In this document: positions 51,341 to 59,876 of the stretch, one piece after another
Position numbering within the stretch: position 1 is the first letter of the stretch
Layout: each line of letters begins with the position of its first letter
Assembly: GCA_963767645.1 (NCBI GenBank)
Contig: CAVYEW010000004.1
Span: 186,001 to 250,000 of the forward strand
DNA: 64,000 bases
Reading direction: 5' to 3'
Source of the DNA: DATFDN01 sp963767645
GTDB lineage: Bacteria > Pseudomonadota > Alphaproteobacteria > Acetobacterales > Acetobacteraceae
Program-made: the position numbers and the translations under genes
Notes under the pieces: generated by a model
Database searches by the model: none
Told to the model about the DNA's origin: nothing
Seen by the model: only the letters and a program-made list of their open reading frames with translations

Positions 51341-53173
51341 ATGGCGGACGCGCCCGATTTCCAGACTGCGGAAACCCTGAACTTCGGCGCTGAGGTCGGC
51401 CGGCTGCTCGACCTGGTGGTTCACTCGCTCTATTCCGAGCGCGAGATCTTTCTGCGGGAGCTGGTGGCCAACGCGGCCGACGCCATGGACCGGCGGCGCT
51501 TCGAGGCGCTGACCGAGCCGGCCCTGGCGCCGCCTCCCGACGCCAAGATCCGCATCGTGCCCGACAAGGGCGCCCGCACATTGCTGATCGCCGATGACGG
51601 GATCGGCATGACCCGCCAGGAGCTGATCGAGAACCTCGGCACCATCGCCCGCTCCGGCACGCGGGCGTTCGGCGAGTGGCTGGCGGAGGCCAAGCCCGAG
51701 GATAGGCCGAGCCTGATCGGCCAGTTCGGCGTCGGCTTCTATGCCGCCTTCATGGTCGCCGAGCGGGTGGAGGTGACGTCGCACAAGGCCGGAGCGGAGG
51801 CGGCGTTCACCTGGACCTCCGACGGTGGCGGAGGGTTTACCATCGCGCCCGCGCATCGTGACCGGCCGGGCACGGATGTCCTCCTGCATGTCCGCTCCGA
51901 TGCCGAGGAGTATCTGGACCCGGCGCGGCTGGAGGCGGTGGTCCGCAAATGGGCGGACCACATCACGCTGCCCATCACCATCGCCCGCGACGGCAAGGAC
52001 CAGCCCGCCAACGAAGGAACTGCGCTCTGGCGCAAGCCGCGCGCCGAGGTCTCCGAGCAGTCCTACGCCGAGTTCTTCCAGCATCTCGGCCACATCTTCG
52101 ACAAGCCGTGGGCGACCCTGCACTGGCGGGCCGAGGGGATGCTGGAGTTCTTCGCCCTGTTGTTCATTCCCAGCGCGCGCCCGTTCGATTTCCTCGATCG
52201 CGAGCGGGAATCGCGCGTGCGCCTGCATGTGCGGCGCATGTTCATCACCGACCGCGCCGAGCTGCTGCCGCCCTGGCTGCGCTTCATCGAGGGCGTGGTC
52301 GATACCGAAGATCTGCCGCTCAATGTGTCGCGCGAGATGCTGCAGACGACGCCCGTGCTGGCGCGTATCCGCAAGGCGCTGATCGGACGCGTGCTGTCGG
52401 AGCTGAAGACGCGGGCGAAGGACGCGGGCGACTACGCCAAGTTCTGGGAGACGTTCGGCGCCGTGCTGAAGGAAGGCGTGTTCGAGGACACCGAGCATCG
52501 GGGCGAGATTGCCGGTCTGATGCGCTTCCGCTCCTCCACGCAGGAGGGGTGGACGTCGCTCCCCGACTATATCGGTCGGATGCAGCCCGGGCAGGAGGCG
52601 ATATACTATCTTGCCGGCGACGACCCTGAAGCGCTCAAGGCTTCCCCGCAGCTCGAGGGATTCCGCACGCGGAACCTCGAAGTCTTGCTGATGGCCGATT
52701 CGATCGACGCCTTCTGGCCGGACCGACTCGGCACCTTCGAGGGCAAGGCGCTGCGCAGCGTGACGCAGGCCGCTTCGGAGCTCGACAAGGGCGCCGACTT
52801 GCCGGACGTCTCGCCGCTTGCGGCGGCGTTGAAGGCGGCACTTGAGGACCAGGTCGCGGATGTGCGCGCCACGTCGCGGCTGACCGACAGCGCGGTAGTC
52901 CTCTCGGCCTCGGGCACCGGACCCGACCTGCAGATGCAGCGCTTGCTACGCCGGTCCGGTCGCAGCGGCCTGCCGATCCGCCCGGTTCTCGAGATCAATC
53001 CCCGGCACGCGCTGGTCGAGGCCTTGGGGCGGCGCCTGGACGACAAGGAGCTGATCGCCAATTCCGCCGCGACCCTGCTCGACCTTGCCCGGGTGCAGGA
53101 GGGCGAGTTGCCTCGCGATCCGGCCCGCTTCGCACGGCGGATAACCGGTCTGCTTGCCGGCAGCATCGGGTGA
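51341..53173 (+). CDS. htpG: Molecular chaperone HtpG (Hsp90)
   Basis: 610 residues. LLDLVVHSLYSEREIFLRELVANAADAMD, ADDGIGMTRQELIENLGTIARSGTRAF and GQFGVGFYAAFMVAERVEV form the GHKL ATPase site; the middle and C-terminal dimerisation domains follow. The ATG of MADAPDFQTAE is preceded by GAGGAAG; an ATG 15 bases upstream is also in frame. Divergent from the helicase. Cytoplasmic stress chaperone. Confidence 0.97.
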   Translation: MADAPDFQTAETLNFGAEVGRLLDLVVHSLYSEREIFLRELVANAADAMDRRRFEALTEPALAPPPDAKIRIVPDKGARTLLIADDGIGMTRQELIENLGTIARSGTRAFGEWLAEAKPEDRPSLIGQFGVGFYAAFMVAERVEVTSHKAGAEAAFTWTSDGGGGFTIAPAHRDRPGTDVLLHVRSDAEEYLDPARLEAVVRKWADHITLPITIARDGKDQPANEGTALWRKPRAEVSEQSYAEFFQHLGHIFDKPWATLHWRAEGMLEFFALLFIPSARPFDFLDRERESRVRLHVRRMFITDRAELLPPWLRFIEGVVDTEDLPLNVSREMLQTTPVLARIRKALIGRVLSELKTRAKDAGDYAKFWETFGAVLKEGVFEDTEHRGEIAGLMRFRSSTQEGWTSLPDYIGRMQPGQEAIYYLAGDDPEALKASPQLEGFRTRNLEVLLMADSIDAFWPDRLGTFEGKALRSVTQAASELDKGADLPDVSPLAAALKAALEDQVADVRATSRLTDSAVVLSASGTGPDLQMQRLLRRSGRSGLPIRPVLEINPRHALVEALGRRLDDKELIANSAATLLDLARVQEGELPRDPARFARRITGLLAGSIG

Positions 53174-54621
53174 CGACAGTTCGCGGGGGCTGCATGCATT
53201 TGTCCGATCAGGCGCTCGATTGCATTGCCGCCAGCGCTGACGGCGCGCGCCCGGTTCATGCGGTACGTCCGGCGGGTCTTTCCGGCCTGCTCGACACGCT
53301 CGGGCCGGATCAGGCTGGGTATTTGCGCGACGTCGGCTTCACCGCTGCCGCGCAAGAGCTGGTGCTTTTGCCGGGTGCCGCTGGGGTTGGCGCAGCGATA
53401 CTGGGGTTGGGCGAGGACCGGTCGCCTTTTGCGTTCGGTGGACTGCCGCTTCGCTTGCCGGCGGGGTCGGTCTGGCGGATCGAGCCGGGCGATTTCGACG
53501 CGATACAGGCAACCCTCGGCTTCTGCCTCGGCGCTTATCGCTTCAGCGCATACCGGCCGGCCTCGCGGGCACCGGCGCTGCTTGCGGTGCCGGACACGCA
53601 CGAGGTGGCGCTGTCGCAGGCGCGAGCGGCCTGGATGATCCGGGATCTGATCAACACGCCGGCCAACGATCTCGGTCCGGCCGAGCTCGCCGCCTTTGCC
53701 GTCAATCTTGGCGAGCGGTTCGGTGCAGCCGCTGGCCAAGTCGAAGGTGAAAGACTGGAACGCGAGTACCCGGCGATCGCAGCCGTCGGCCGCGGCTCGG
53801 CGCGCGGGCCGCGCGTGGCGAGCTTCCGGTGGGTCGGCAGCAAGGCCCAGCAGGACGCACCGCTTTTGTCATTGTGTGGCAAAGGGGTCTGTTTCGACAG
53901 CGGCGGTTATGACTTGAAGCCTTCGGCAGCGATGCTGCGCATGAAGAAGGACATGGGCGGCGCGGCGGCGGTGCTGGGACTGGCGCGCATGGTGATGGAG
54001 GCCGACCTGCCGATCCGGCTTGTCACCCAAATCGGCTGCGTCGAAAACTCCGTGTCGGGAACAGCCATGCGTCCGATGGACGTGATCCGCACACGGGCTG
54101 GCCTGACCGTCGAGGTGGGCAACACCGATGCCGAGGGCCGGCTCGTCCTGTGCGATCTTCTGGACGAAGCGATGGCGGAGTCGCCTGCCCTGCTGCTTGA
54201 CTGCGCCACGCTGACCGGGGCGGCGCGCGTGGCGCTAGGCCCCGAGTTGCCGGCCTTGTTCTGCAACGACGACACCTGGGCCGAGGCGATCCTGCGCGCC
54301 GGCGCTGCACAGCACGACCCGCTCTGGCGCCTGCCGCTGTGGGACGGCTATGCCGGCTGGCTGCAGAGCGCAACCGCGGACATCAATACCGTCTCCACGA
54401 AGCCGTTCGCGGGCGCCATCGTGGCGGCGCTGTTTCTGCGGCGTTTTACTTCCTCATCTGTTCCTTGGGCGCATATCGACCTATATGCCTGGAATGACCA
54501 GGCGCAACCCGGTCGACCCGAAGGGGGAGAGGCTCAAGCGATGCGCGCGATCTTCGCCGCAGTCGTGAATCAGCTCGTCGATACTGTGCCGGACCGAAAC
54601 AGCCGGGTAACATCACGGTGA
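53170..54621 (+). CDS. Leucyl aminopeptidase family protein (M17)
   Basis: 483 residues if started at the GTG that overlaps the htpG stop; the ATG eight codons on (MHLSDQALD) is an alternative. DLINTPANDLGPAELA, LLSLCGKGVCFDSGGYDLKPSAAMLRMKKDMGGAAAV and GNTDAEGRLVLCDLLDEA supply the two-metal site of M17 aminopeptidases. It trims N-terminal residues from peptides in the cytoplasm. Coupled to htpG by position. Confidence 0.94.
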   Translation: MTTVRGGCMHLSDQALDCIAASADGARPVHAVRPAGLSGLLDTLGPDQAGYLRDVGFTAAAQELVLLPGAAGVGAAILGLGEDRSPFAFGGLPLRLPAGSVWRIEPGDFDAIQATLGFCLGAYRFSAYRPASRAPALLAVPDTHEVALSQARAAWMIRDLINTPANDLGPAELAAFAVNLGERFGAAAGQVEGERLEREYPAIAAVGRGSARGPRVASFRWVGSKAQQDAPLLSLCGKGVCFDSGGYDLKPSAAMLRMKKDMGGAAAVLGLARMVMEADLPIRLVTQIGCVENSVSGTAMRPMDVIRTRAGLTVEVGNTDAEGRLVLCDLLDEAMAESPALLLDCATLTGAARVALGPELPALFCNDDTWAEAILRAGAAQHDPLWRLPLWDGYAGWLQSATADINTVSTKPFAGAIVAALFLRRFTSSSVPWAHIDLYAWNDQAQPGRPEGGEAQAMRAIFAAVVNQLVDTVPDRNSRVTSR

Positions 54622-54726
54622 GGCGACTGCAACGAACCTCGTCTTGGCGTGTAAATGGAAAGCCACAATATGTGGCAAGTCTGTGTACTCGGTCCTTGCG
54701 CCGATGTGCATGAGAGGACTGTAACC

Positions 54727-55137
54727 ATGGCAACGAGCCCCGCCCCGGACCAGCTCATCGCGATCCTGCGCGACACCATTGTGGCGCTGGTGCGCCGTGA
54801 TGGCCCCGATTTGTCAGCCCGCCAGTTGGGAGTGTTCCTGACGTGCTATCTTGATGACGGGGCGCACACGGTGCGAGGCCTGGCTGCCGAACTGCACGTC
54901 TCCAAGCCGGCCATCACCCGCGCGTTGGACCGGCTCGGCGAGCTTGATCTCGCGCGTCGCAAGGTCGATCCGCTGGACCGGCGCAGCGTGCTCGTGCAGC
55001 GCACCTTGAAGGGCTCCGGCTTCCTGCGCGACCTCCGCTCGATCATGGGAGAGGCGGCGGTGACGGCGCGAAAAGGCGGCGTTCCAGCAGAGCCATCGAC
55101 GTCACGCAAGGCGCCGGCGACAAGCAGCAGCGACTGA
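54727..55137 (+). CDS. MarR-type winged-helix regulator
   Basis: 136 residues. ARQLGVFLTCYLDDGAHTVRGLAAELHVSKPAITRALDRLGELDLARRKVDPLDRRSVLVQRTLKG is a MarR winged helix-turn-helix. The C-terminal end is Ser/Ala-rich and probably disordered. In alphaproteobacteria genes like this lie next to the aminopeptidase. Its targets are not known. Start ATG MATSPAPD; upstream in-frame starts lack homology. Confidence 0.87.
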   Translation: MATSPAPDQLIAILRDTIVALVRRDGPDLSARQLGVFLTCYLDDGAHTVRGLAAELHVSKPAITRALDRLGELDLARRKVDPLDRRSVLVQRTLKGSGFLRDLRSIMGEAAVTARKGGVPAEPSTSRKAPATSSSD

Positions 55138-55167
55138 GCCGGCACCGCTCAACGGCCGCTCACCGAC

Positions 55168-56220
55168 CTACCACCGGGTCAGCCCGGCGGCGCGGGATCG
55201 GGCGCATACCCAGGCCGCCCAAGGCAGCTGAGGCACGAGCGTGAGAGCCGGCACGTAAGGTTTCAGCGAGGAGGGTGCGGCAATGAACATCAGGCAGCAC
55301 CCGCCGCCGAAAACCGCAAATCCCCAATGGACGAAGGCCACGGTCGGCGCAGGAATACCGGCACGCTGCGCGACCTGATACAGATGTCCCCGATGCGGTT
55401 CGGTGAGCCGTTCGCGCGCCAACGCTCGCCGGGCTAAGGTGAACGCTACGTCGAACAGCACCCCCGAAAGCAGCATGGGCATCAGCAGCAGCGACAGCTC
55501 CACGCCTTCGAAGCGGCTGGCGACCACGCCGAGCATGGCGAGCACGAAGCCGCAGAACTGGCTGCCGACATCGCCCATGAATATGCGCGCGCGCGGAAAA
55601 TTGAAGGGCAGGAAGCCGAGCAGCCCGGCAGCGAGCAGCAGGGCGGCGAAGTAGGCGAACCAGGCGCCGTGCGCGCCGGCGATGCCGGCGAGGAAACAGG
55701 CGGCGATCAGCGCGACCCCGCCGGCGAGCCCGTCCAAGCCGTCGATGAAGTTCACGGCGTTGGTCACGAACAGTATCCAGGCCAGGGTGGCCGGACCGCC
55801 GAGCCATCCGACGTCGAGCGGTCCTAGACGCGGCACCCGGTAGCTCTCCACGAACACCCCCGAGCCGACCGCGGCCAACGCGGCCAGAAGCTGCGCGCCA
55901 AGCTTCACAACGAACGGCCAGTCAGCGAGATCGTCGAGAAAGGCGACCAGCGCGATTGCCAGCGAGGCATCGATCACGCCGAGGAAGTAGGGATCGGCCA
56001 GTCGGGCGAACTCGGCGAAGCGATAGAGCGCGAGCAGCCCGATCACGAATGCCACCACGATGCCCACCCCGCCGCCCTTGGGAATCGGCCGGTCGTGCGA
56101 TTTGCGCGCATTCGGCTGGTCCATGACCCGGACGAAGATCATCAGCCGCACGGTCAGGGCGGACAGGCAGGCCAGCAAGGCGGCAAAGGCCAAGTGGCGC
56201 AGTATGGCAGCGGCCGTCAT
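55168..56220 (-). CDS. WecA/MraY-type glycosyl-1-phosphate transferase
   Basis: 350 residues with about ten transmembrane segments. DQPNARKSHDRPIPKGGGVGIVVAF, FLDDLADWPF, NAVNFIDGLDGLAGGVALIAA and GDVGSQFCGFVLAMLG are the signature loops of the polyprenyl-phosphate sugar-1-phosphate transferases (GT family 4 in Pfam). It probably starts assembly of a cell-surface polysaccharide on undecaprenyl phosphate in the inner membrane; sugar unknown. Confidence 0.92.
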   Translation of the reverse strand: MTAAAILRHLAFAALLACLSALTVRLMIFVRVMDQPNARKSHDRPIPKGGGVGIVVAFVIGLLALYRFAEFARLADPYFLGVIDASLAIALVAFLDDLADWPFVVKLGAQLLAALAAVGSGVFVESYRVPRLGPLDVGWLGGPATLAWILFVTNAVNFIDGLDGLAGGVALIAACFLAGIAGAHGAWFAYFAALLLAAGLLGFLPFNFPRARIFMGDVGSQFCGFVLAMLGVVASRFEGVELSLLLMPMLLSGVLFDVAFTLARRALARERLTEPHRGHLYQVAQRAGIPAPTVAFVHWGFAVFGGGCCLMFIAAPSSLKPYVPALTLVPQLPWAAWVCARSRAAGLTRW

Positions 56221-56323
56221 GCCGCCCGCTTGCCCCGAGTTCGGCGCTTTGTCGAGCGTCGGCGGTTGCGCCTTCTCCGCGACCTCGCCACGTTCGAGCG
56301 AAACCACGGGGGATTGCCGCGCC

Positions 56324-58432
56324 ATGACGTCCGCCACGCGCTTTTCCGGCCTTACGCCACTGCTCGCCCCGCGTTCGGTCGCAATCCTCGGCGCCTCCAA
56401 CGACCGGACCCGCATTGGCGGTAGGCCGATCGCGTACATGAAGGAGGCGGGGTTCAAGGGCGCGCTTTATCCGGTCAATCCGAATCGGCCCGAGGTGCAG
56501 GGCCTGCGCGCCTACGCCTCGGTGGCCGAGCTGCCGGAAACACCTGACGTCGCCATCGTCGCCGTGCCGGCCTCGATCGCCGTGCAGGCGGTGGAGGACC
56601 TCGGCCGGGGCGGCACCAAGGCGGCGCTGGTGTTCACCGCCGGCTTCGCCGAGGTGGACGAGGCGGGCCAGGCGGCACAGGACCGCATGGTCGCTGCCGC
56701 CCGCGCGCATGGCATGCGCATCCTGGGGCCGAACTGCCTCGGCGTGTTCGACGGACGCACCGGCTACTACGCCACGTTCTCGTCCTCGTTCGACAGCGGC
56801 TGGCCGGTTCCGGGGCGGATCGGCATCGCCTCCCAGTCCGGCGCCTACGGCACGCATCTCTACACCCTGGCCCGCAATCGCGGGATCGGCGCCTCGCTCT
56901 GCATCATGACCGGCAACGAGGCGGACGTGACGGTAGGCGAATGCATCGGCTGGCTGGCCGAGAACCCAGACGTGGACGTGATCGCCGTCTATGCCGAGGG
57001 CATCCGCGAGGCACCCGGCCTGATCGCCGCATTCGAGACGGCGCGGGCCGCGAAGAAGCCGATCGTGATGATGAAGGTCGGCCGCAGCGCACTGGGCAGC
57101 CATGCGGCCAAGTCCCACACCGCCTCGATCGCCGGGGACGACGCCGTGACCGAGGCGGTGATGGCCGAGTTCGGCGTGGTCCGTGCCCGCACCTCCGAGG
57201 AGATGCTGGATATCGCGCAGACCGCAACCAGGCGCATCTATCCGGCGCGGAATACGCTCGGGATGATAACGATCTCCGGCGGCGCCGGGGTGCTGGTCAG
57301 CGATGCTGCCGAACAGGCCGGGCTGCCGATGCCGGAGATGCCGGAAGCGGCGCAAGCGCGGCTGCGCTCGCTTGTGTCCTTTTGCGCGCCGCGCAATCCG
57401 GTGGACGCGACCGCGCAGGTTAGCAACGACCTTGCGCTGCTGACCCCGTTCATGGAAGCGATGGTTCGCGACGGCGGCTACAGATCGGTGCTGGCCTTCA
57501 TGACCATGGTCGCCTCGACCGATCGTTGGCCGGCGATGCAGGAGCGGCTGGATGCGATACGCGCGCAGTACCCGGACCGTCTCTACGTGTTGTCGGTGAT
57601 CGCCCCGCCGGAGCGGATTCGCGCTCTGGAGGAGGCCGGCTGGATCTGCCACGAGGACCCGACGCGCGCCGTCAATGCCATCGCCGCGATGGGGCGGTTC
57701 GGCGAAGCCTTCGCCGCACCGGAGTCGGCGCCGCCTCCCTCGGTGCCCACGGTCGCGCTGCCGGCCACGACGCCGACCGAGGCGGAGGCCAAACGCCTGC
57801 TCGCCGAGGCGGGCATCGCGTCGGCACCCGAGGCCGCCTGCGCGGATGCCGAGGCCGCCGTGACTGCCGCCGAGCGGTTCGGCTTCCCGGTGGTGATGAA
57901 AATTCTTTCGCCCGACATCCTGCACAAGTCGGAGATCGGCGGCGTGCTGCTGGACGTGGCCGATTCGGCCAGCGTGCGCGACGGCTTCGCCACCCTGCTC
58001 GCCCGCGCCAGGCAGGCAGCGCCTTCGGCGCGGATCGAAGGCGTGCTGGTGGCCAAGCAGCTCAAGGGAGGCGTCGAGTGCATCCTGGGCATCAACCGCG
58101 ACCCGGTGTTCGGGCCGATCGCGATGTTCGGCCTGGGCGGGATCTTCGTCGAGATATTGAAGGATGTCGTATTCCGCCGCTGCCCATTCGGCATCGACGA
58201 GGCGGAGCGCATGATCCGCTCGATCAAGGGCGCCCCGTTGCTGCTGGGCGCCCGGGGACGCAAGCCCGCCGATGTGCGGGCATTGGCCGAGATGCTGGCG
58301 CGGCTGTCGGTGTTCGCGCACCAGGCCGGGGAACGCCTGGTCTCGGTGGACCTCAACCCGGTGTTCGCGATGCCCGTAGGGGAGGGCGCGTTCGCGGCGG
58401 ATGCGGTCGTGGAGGTTAGCGGGAAGACGTGA
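56324..58432 (+). CDS. Acyl-CoA synthetase, ADP-forming type (acetate-CoA ligase family)
   Basis: 702 residues. Order of domains: CoA-binding (LLAPRSVAILGASNDRTRIGGRPIAYM), succinyl-CoA ligase-like (IGIASQSGAYGTHLYTLARNRG, ISGGAGVLVSDAAEQAG), and ATP-grasp (PTEAEAKRLLAEAGI, FPVVMKILSPDILHKSEIGGV, GLGGIFVEILKDVVFRRCP). It forms an acyl-CoA from acid, CoA and ATP with ADP, or the reverse. Acid specificity unknown; the family covers acetate, pimelate, feruloyl and others. Confidence 0.93.
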   Translation: MTSATRFSGLTPLLAPRSVAILGASNDRTRIGGRPIAYMKEAGFKGALYPVNPNRPEVQGLRAYASVAELPETPDVAIVAVPASIAVQAVEDLGRGGTKAALVFTAGFAEVDEAGQAAQDRMVAAARAHGMRILGPNCLGVFDGRTGYYATFSSSFDSGWPVPGRIGIASQSGAYGTHLYTLARNRGIGASLCIMTGNEADVTVGECIGWLAENPDVDVIAVYAEGIREAPGLIAAFETARAAKKPIVMMKVGRSALGSHAAKSHTASIAGDDAVTEAVMAEFGVVRARTSEEMLDIAQTATRRIYPARNTLGMITISGGAGVLVSDAAEQAGLPMPEMPEAAQARLRSLVSFCAPRNPVDATAQVSNDLALLTPFMEAMVRDGGYRSVLAFMTMVASTDRWPAMQERLDAIRAQYPDRLYVLSVIAPPERIRALEEAGWICHEDPTRAVNAIAAMGRFGEAFAAPESAPPPSVPTVALPATTPTEAEAKRLLAEAGIASAPEAACADAEAAVTAAERFGFPVVMKILSPDILHKSEIGGVLLDVADSASVRDGFATLLARARQAAPSARIEGVLVAKQLKGGVECILGINRDPVFGPIAMFGLGGIFVEILKDVVFRRCPFGIDEAERMIRSIKGAPLLLGARGRKPADVRALAEMLARLSVFAHQAGERLVSVDLNPVFAMPVGEGAFAADAVVEVSGKT

Positions 58433-58552
58433 GACGGTGTTTTCATTCCCGGCAGCATGCAGTCAGTGCGCTCGGCCGGCCCCGCACACGCGATCTGGAT
58501 CGGCATCGCCCTGATACTGGTCGTCGCTGGTCTCTGGCTGCGATGCGGATGA

Positions 58553-58675
58553 GGGCGGGCGGCACGGGGGCGTGAATCCGTAGCTCGCCAGGATTCGCCG
58601 TCCCTCGGGAGACAGGATGTAGTCGGCGAGTTGCTGCCCAGCAGGCGATGCGCCGTTCAATACCGTGAGCGGCCA
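58553..58675 (-). pseudogene. ModA-like substrate-binding protein, C-terminal fragment
   Basis: The minus strand encodes WPLTVLNGASPAGQQLADYI and LSPEGRRILASYGFTPP, the end of a molybdate/tungstate-type periplasmic binding protein. Nothing upstream (58676-58877) extends it in the same frame. The stretch 58433-58877 has no intact gene. It lies divergent from and next to the ModE-like gene, as expected for a former mod locus. Confidence 0.75.
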
Positions 58676-58877
58676 ATCCCTCCTGCGTACCGCGCGATGA
58701 TTTCTCGCAGGATCGGATCGCCATCGGTCTCCATGCGGTCGGACCTTCCAATGTCTGCCCGAGGACCGGGTGATGTGGAGCGAAATGACCACCCCGTCGT
58801 AATATCCGCCCGACTATAACGAGAGCGCACAGCCAGGCCATCAGACCTACCCGCGCGTCATCTGGTATACTCGAGGG

Positions 58878-59213
58878 GTGACAAGGCTCACCCTTCGCAT
58901 CGACTTCGATAACGCCCGACAGATCGGACCCGGCAAGATCCGCTTGCTGGAGTTGATCCACGAACACGGGTCGATCGCTGCGGCAAGCCGGCTGATGGGC
59001 ATGTCCTACCGACGGGCGTGGGCGCTGATCGCCAGCCTCAACGAAATCTTTGCCGAGCCATTGATCACGGCTCGCACCGGCGGCACTGGCGGAGGCCGCG
59101 CCGAGCTCACGGCGAAAGGTCATGAGGTCGTACGCTGCTATCGCGCGATCGAGGCCCATGCTGTAGCCGCCGCGACGGCCGAACTTCGCATCCTGCAGCA
59201 ATCCCTCGCCTGA
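58878..59213 (+). CDS. ModE-type winged-helix regulator (DNA-binding domain only)
   Basis: 111 residues from GTG. LRIDFDNARQIGPGKIRLLELIHEHGSIAAASRLMGMSYRRAWALIASLNEIFAEPLITARTGGTGGGRAELTAKGHEVVRCY is the N-terminal ModE winged helix with the characteristic GGxxGGxAxLT. The TOBE molybdate-binding domains of full ModE are absent, as in many short alphaproteobacterial members. It probably represses molybdate- or tungstate-linked genes. A palindromic site lies 48 bases behind its stop. Confidence 0.9.
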   Translation: MTRLTLRIDFDNARQIGPGKIRLLELIHEHGSIAAASRLMGMSYRRAWALIASLNEIFAEPLITARTGGTGGGRAELTAKGHEVVRCYRAIEAHAVAAATAELRILQQSLA

Positions 59214-59260
59214 CCGACCGAGAGCGTGTCGGCGGACCCTGTCTGGACTCGCCAGCCTGC

Positions 59261-59292
59261 CCTGCGTTATGTTTAGTCAAACATAACGCAGG
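59261..59292 (+). promoter_or_regulatory. Perfect 14-bp-arm palindrome, likely ModE operator
   Basis: CCTGCGTTATGTTT and its exact complement flank AGTC. The core CGTTAT...ATAACG is the published ModE half-site pattern. It overlaps the ribosome binding site of the downstream short frame, so a bound repressor would block that message. Confidence 0.75.
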
Positions 59293-59301
59293 AGGACCAC
59301 C

Positions 59302-59457
59302 GTGGACGTATCCGCTTCACACGGCCGGCTGAGCCAGGCTACCCGCGACGTGGCACTTCCGTTCGACGGCTACAAGCAGTCCGGCTGGGGGCGCGAGATG
59401 GGCTACGAGGCCATCGAGCTCTACACCGAGACCAAGGCAGTGGCAGCGCTGCTGTGA
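59302..59457 (+). pseudogene. Aldehyde dehydrogenase C-terminal fragment
   Basis: Fifty-one residues from GTG with a strong ribosome site (GGAGGA). DVALPFDGYKQSGWGREMGYEAIELYTETKAVAALL is the last segment of an NAD-dependent aldehyde dehydrogenase; the catalytic part is missing. The ribosome site and operator now precede a truncated gene, probably after a deletion that fused a promoter to the tail. Confidence 0.8.
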
Positions 59458-59464
59458 GGCTGCC

Positions 59465-59860
59465 ATGAACAGGTCCGTAATCAAGGGAGAGCGGCTCACG
59501 ACCTGGGCCGCCACCCCGGACGGGGAGCGGGTGGAGCTCGGCGTCGAGAACGATTCCGGCCGGTTCTGCACCATCAGCCTGCCCATCGCCCTGCTCAGCG
59601 CGCTGATGATGACCATTCCGCGCATGCTTCGCCACGCGCTGCAGGCGCGGTTCGGCGACGGCTCGCTGCGCATGATCCACGAGCTGGGAGATTGGCGCGT
59701 CGAGCGGGCCCTGGACGCCGATGCCTCCATCCTCAGCCTCACTACGACCGACGGGTTCGAGGTGACGTTCGCGGTGGCCACGCCGGAAGCCGATCGGCTC
59801 GGCGAAACGCTCCGCTACTCCGCCACCTCAGGCGCGGTGCGCGCGCCCGTTGTCAACTGA
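59465..59860 (+). CDS. Hypothetical protein in the aldehyde dehydrogenase region
   Basis: 131 residues (MNRSVIKGERLTTW...). No signal peptide, no membrane segment and no motif that I recognise. It lies 7 bases behind the aldehyde dehydrogenase tail and 16 before the next aldehyde dehydrogenase relic, so it is within one former operon. Codon use looks like its neighbours. Confidence 0.65.
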   Translation: MNRSVIKGERLTTWAATPDGERVELGVENDSGRFCTISLPIALLSALMMTIPRMLRHALQARFGDGSLRMIHELGDWRVERALDADASILSLTTTDGFEVTFAVATPEADRLGETLRYSATSGAVRAPVVN

Positions 59861-59876
59861 TTGAAGGAGTCCCTTC

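Noticed and set aside
55922..58321. Open frame of 799 codons on the minus strand
   Set aside because: It is the complement of the acyl-CoA synthetase gene and the WecA-like gene, with His/Arg/Gly-rich sequence and no domain; high GC makes long antisense frames common here.
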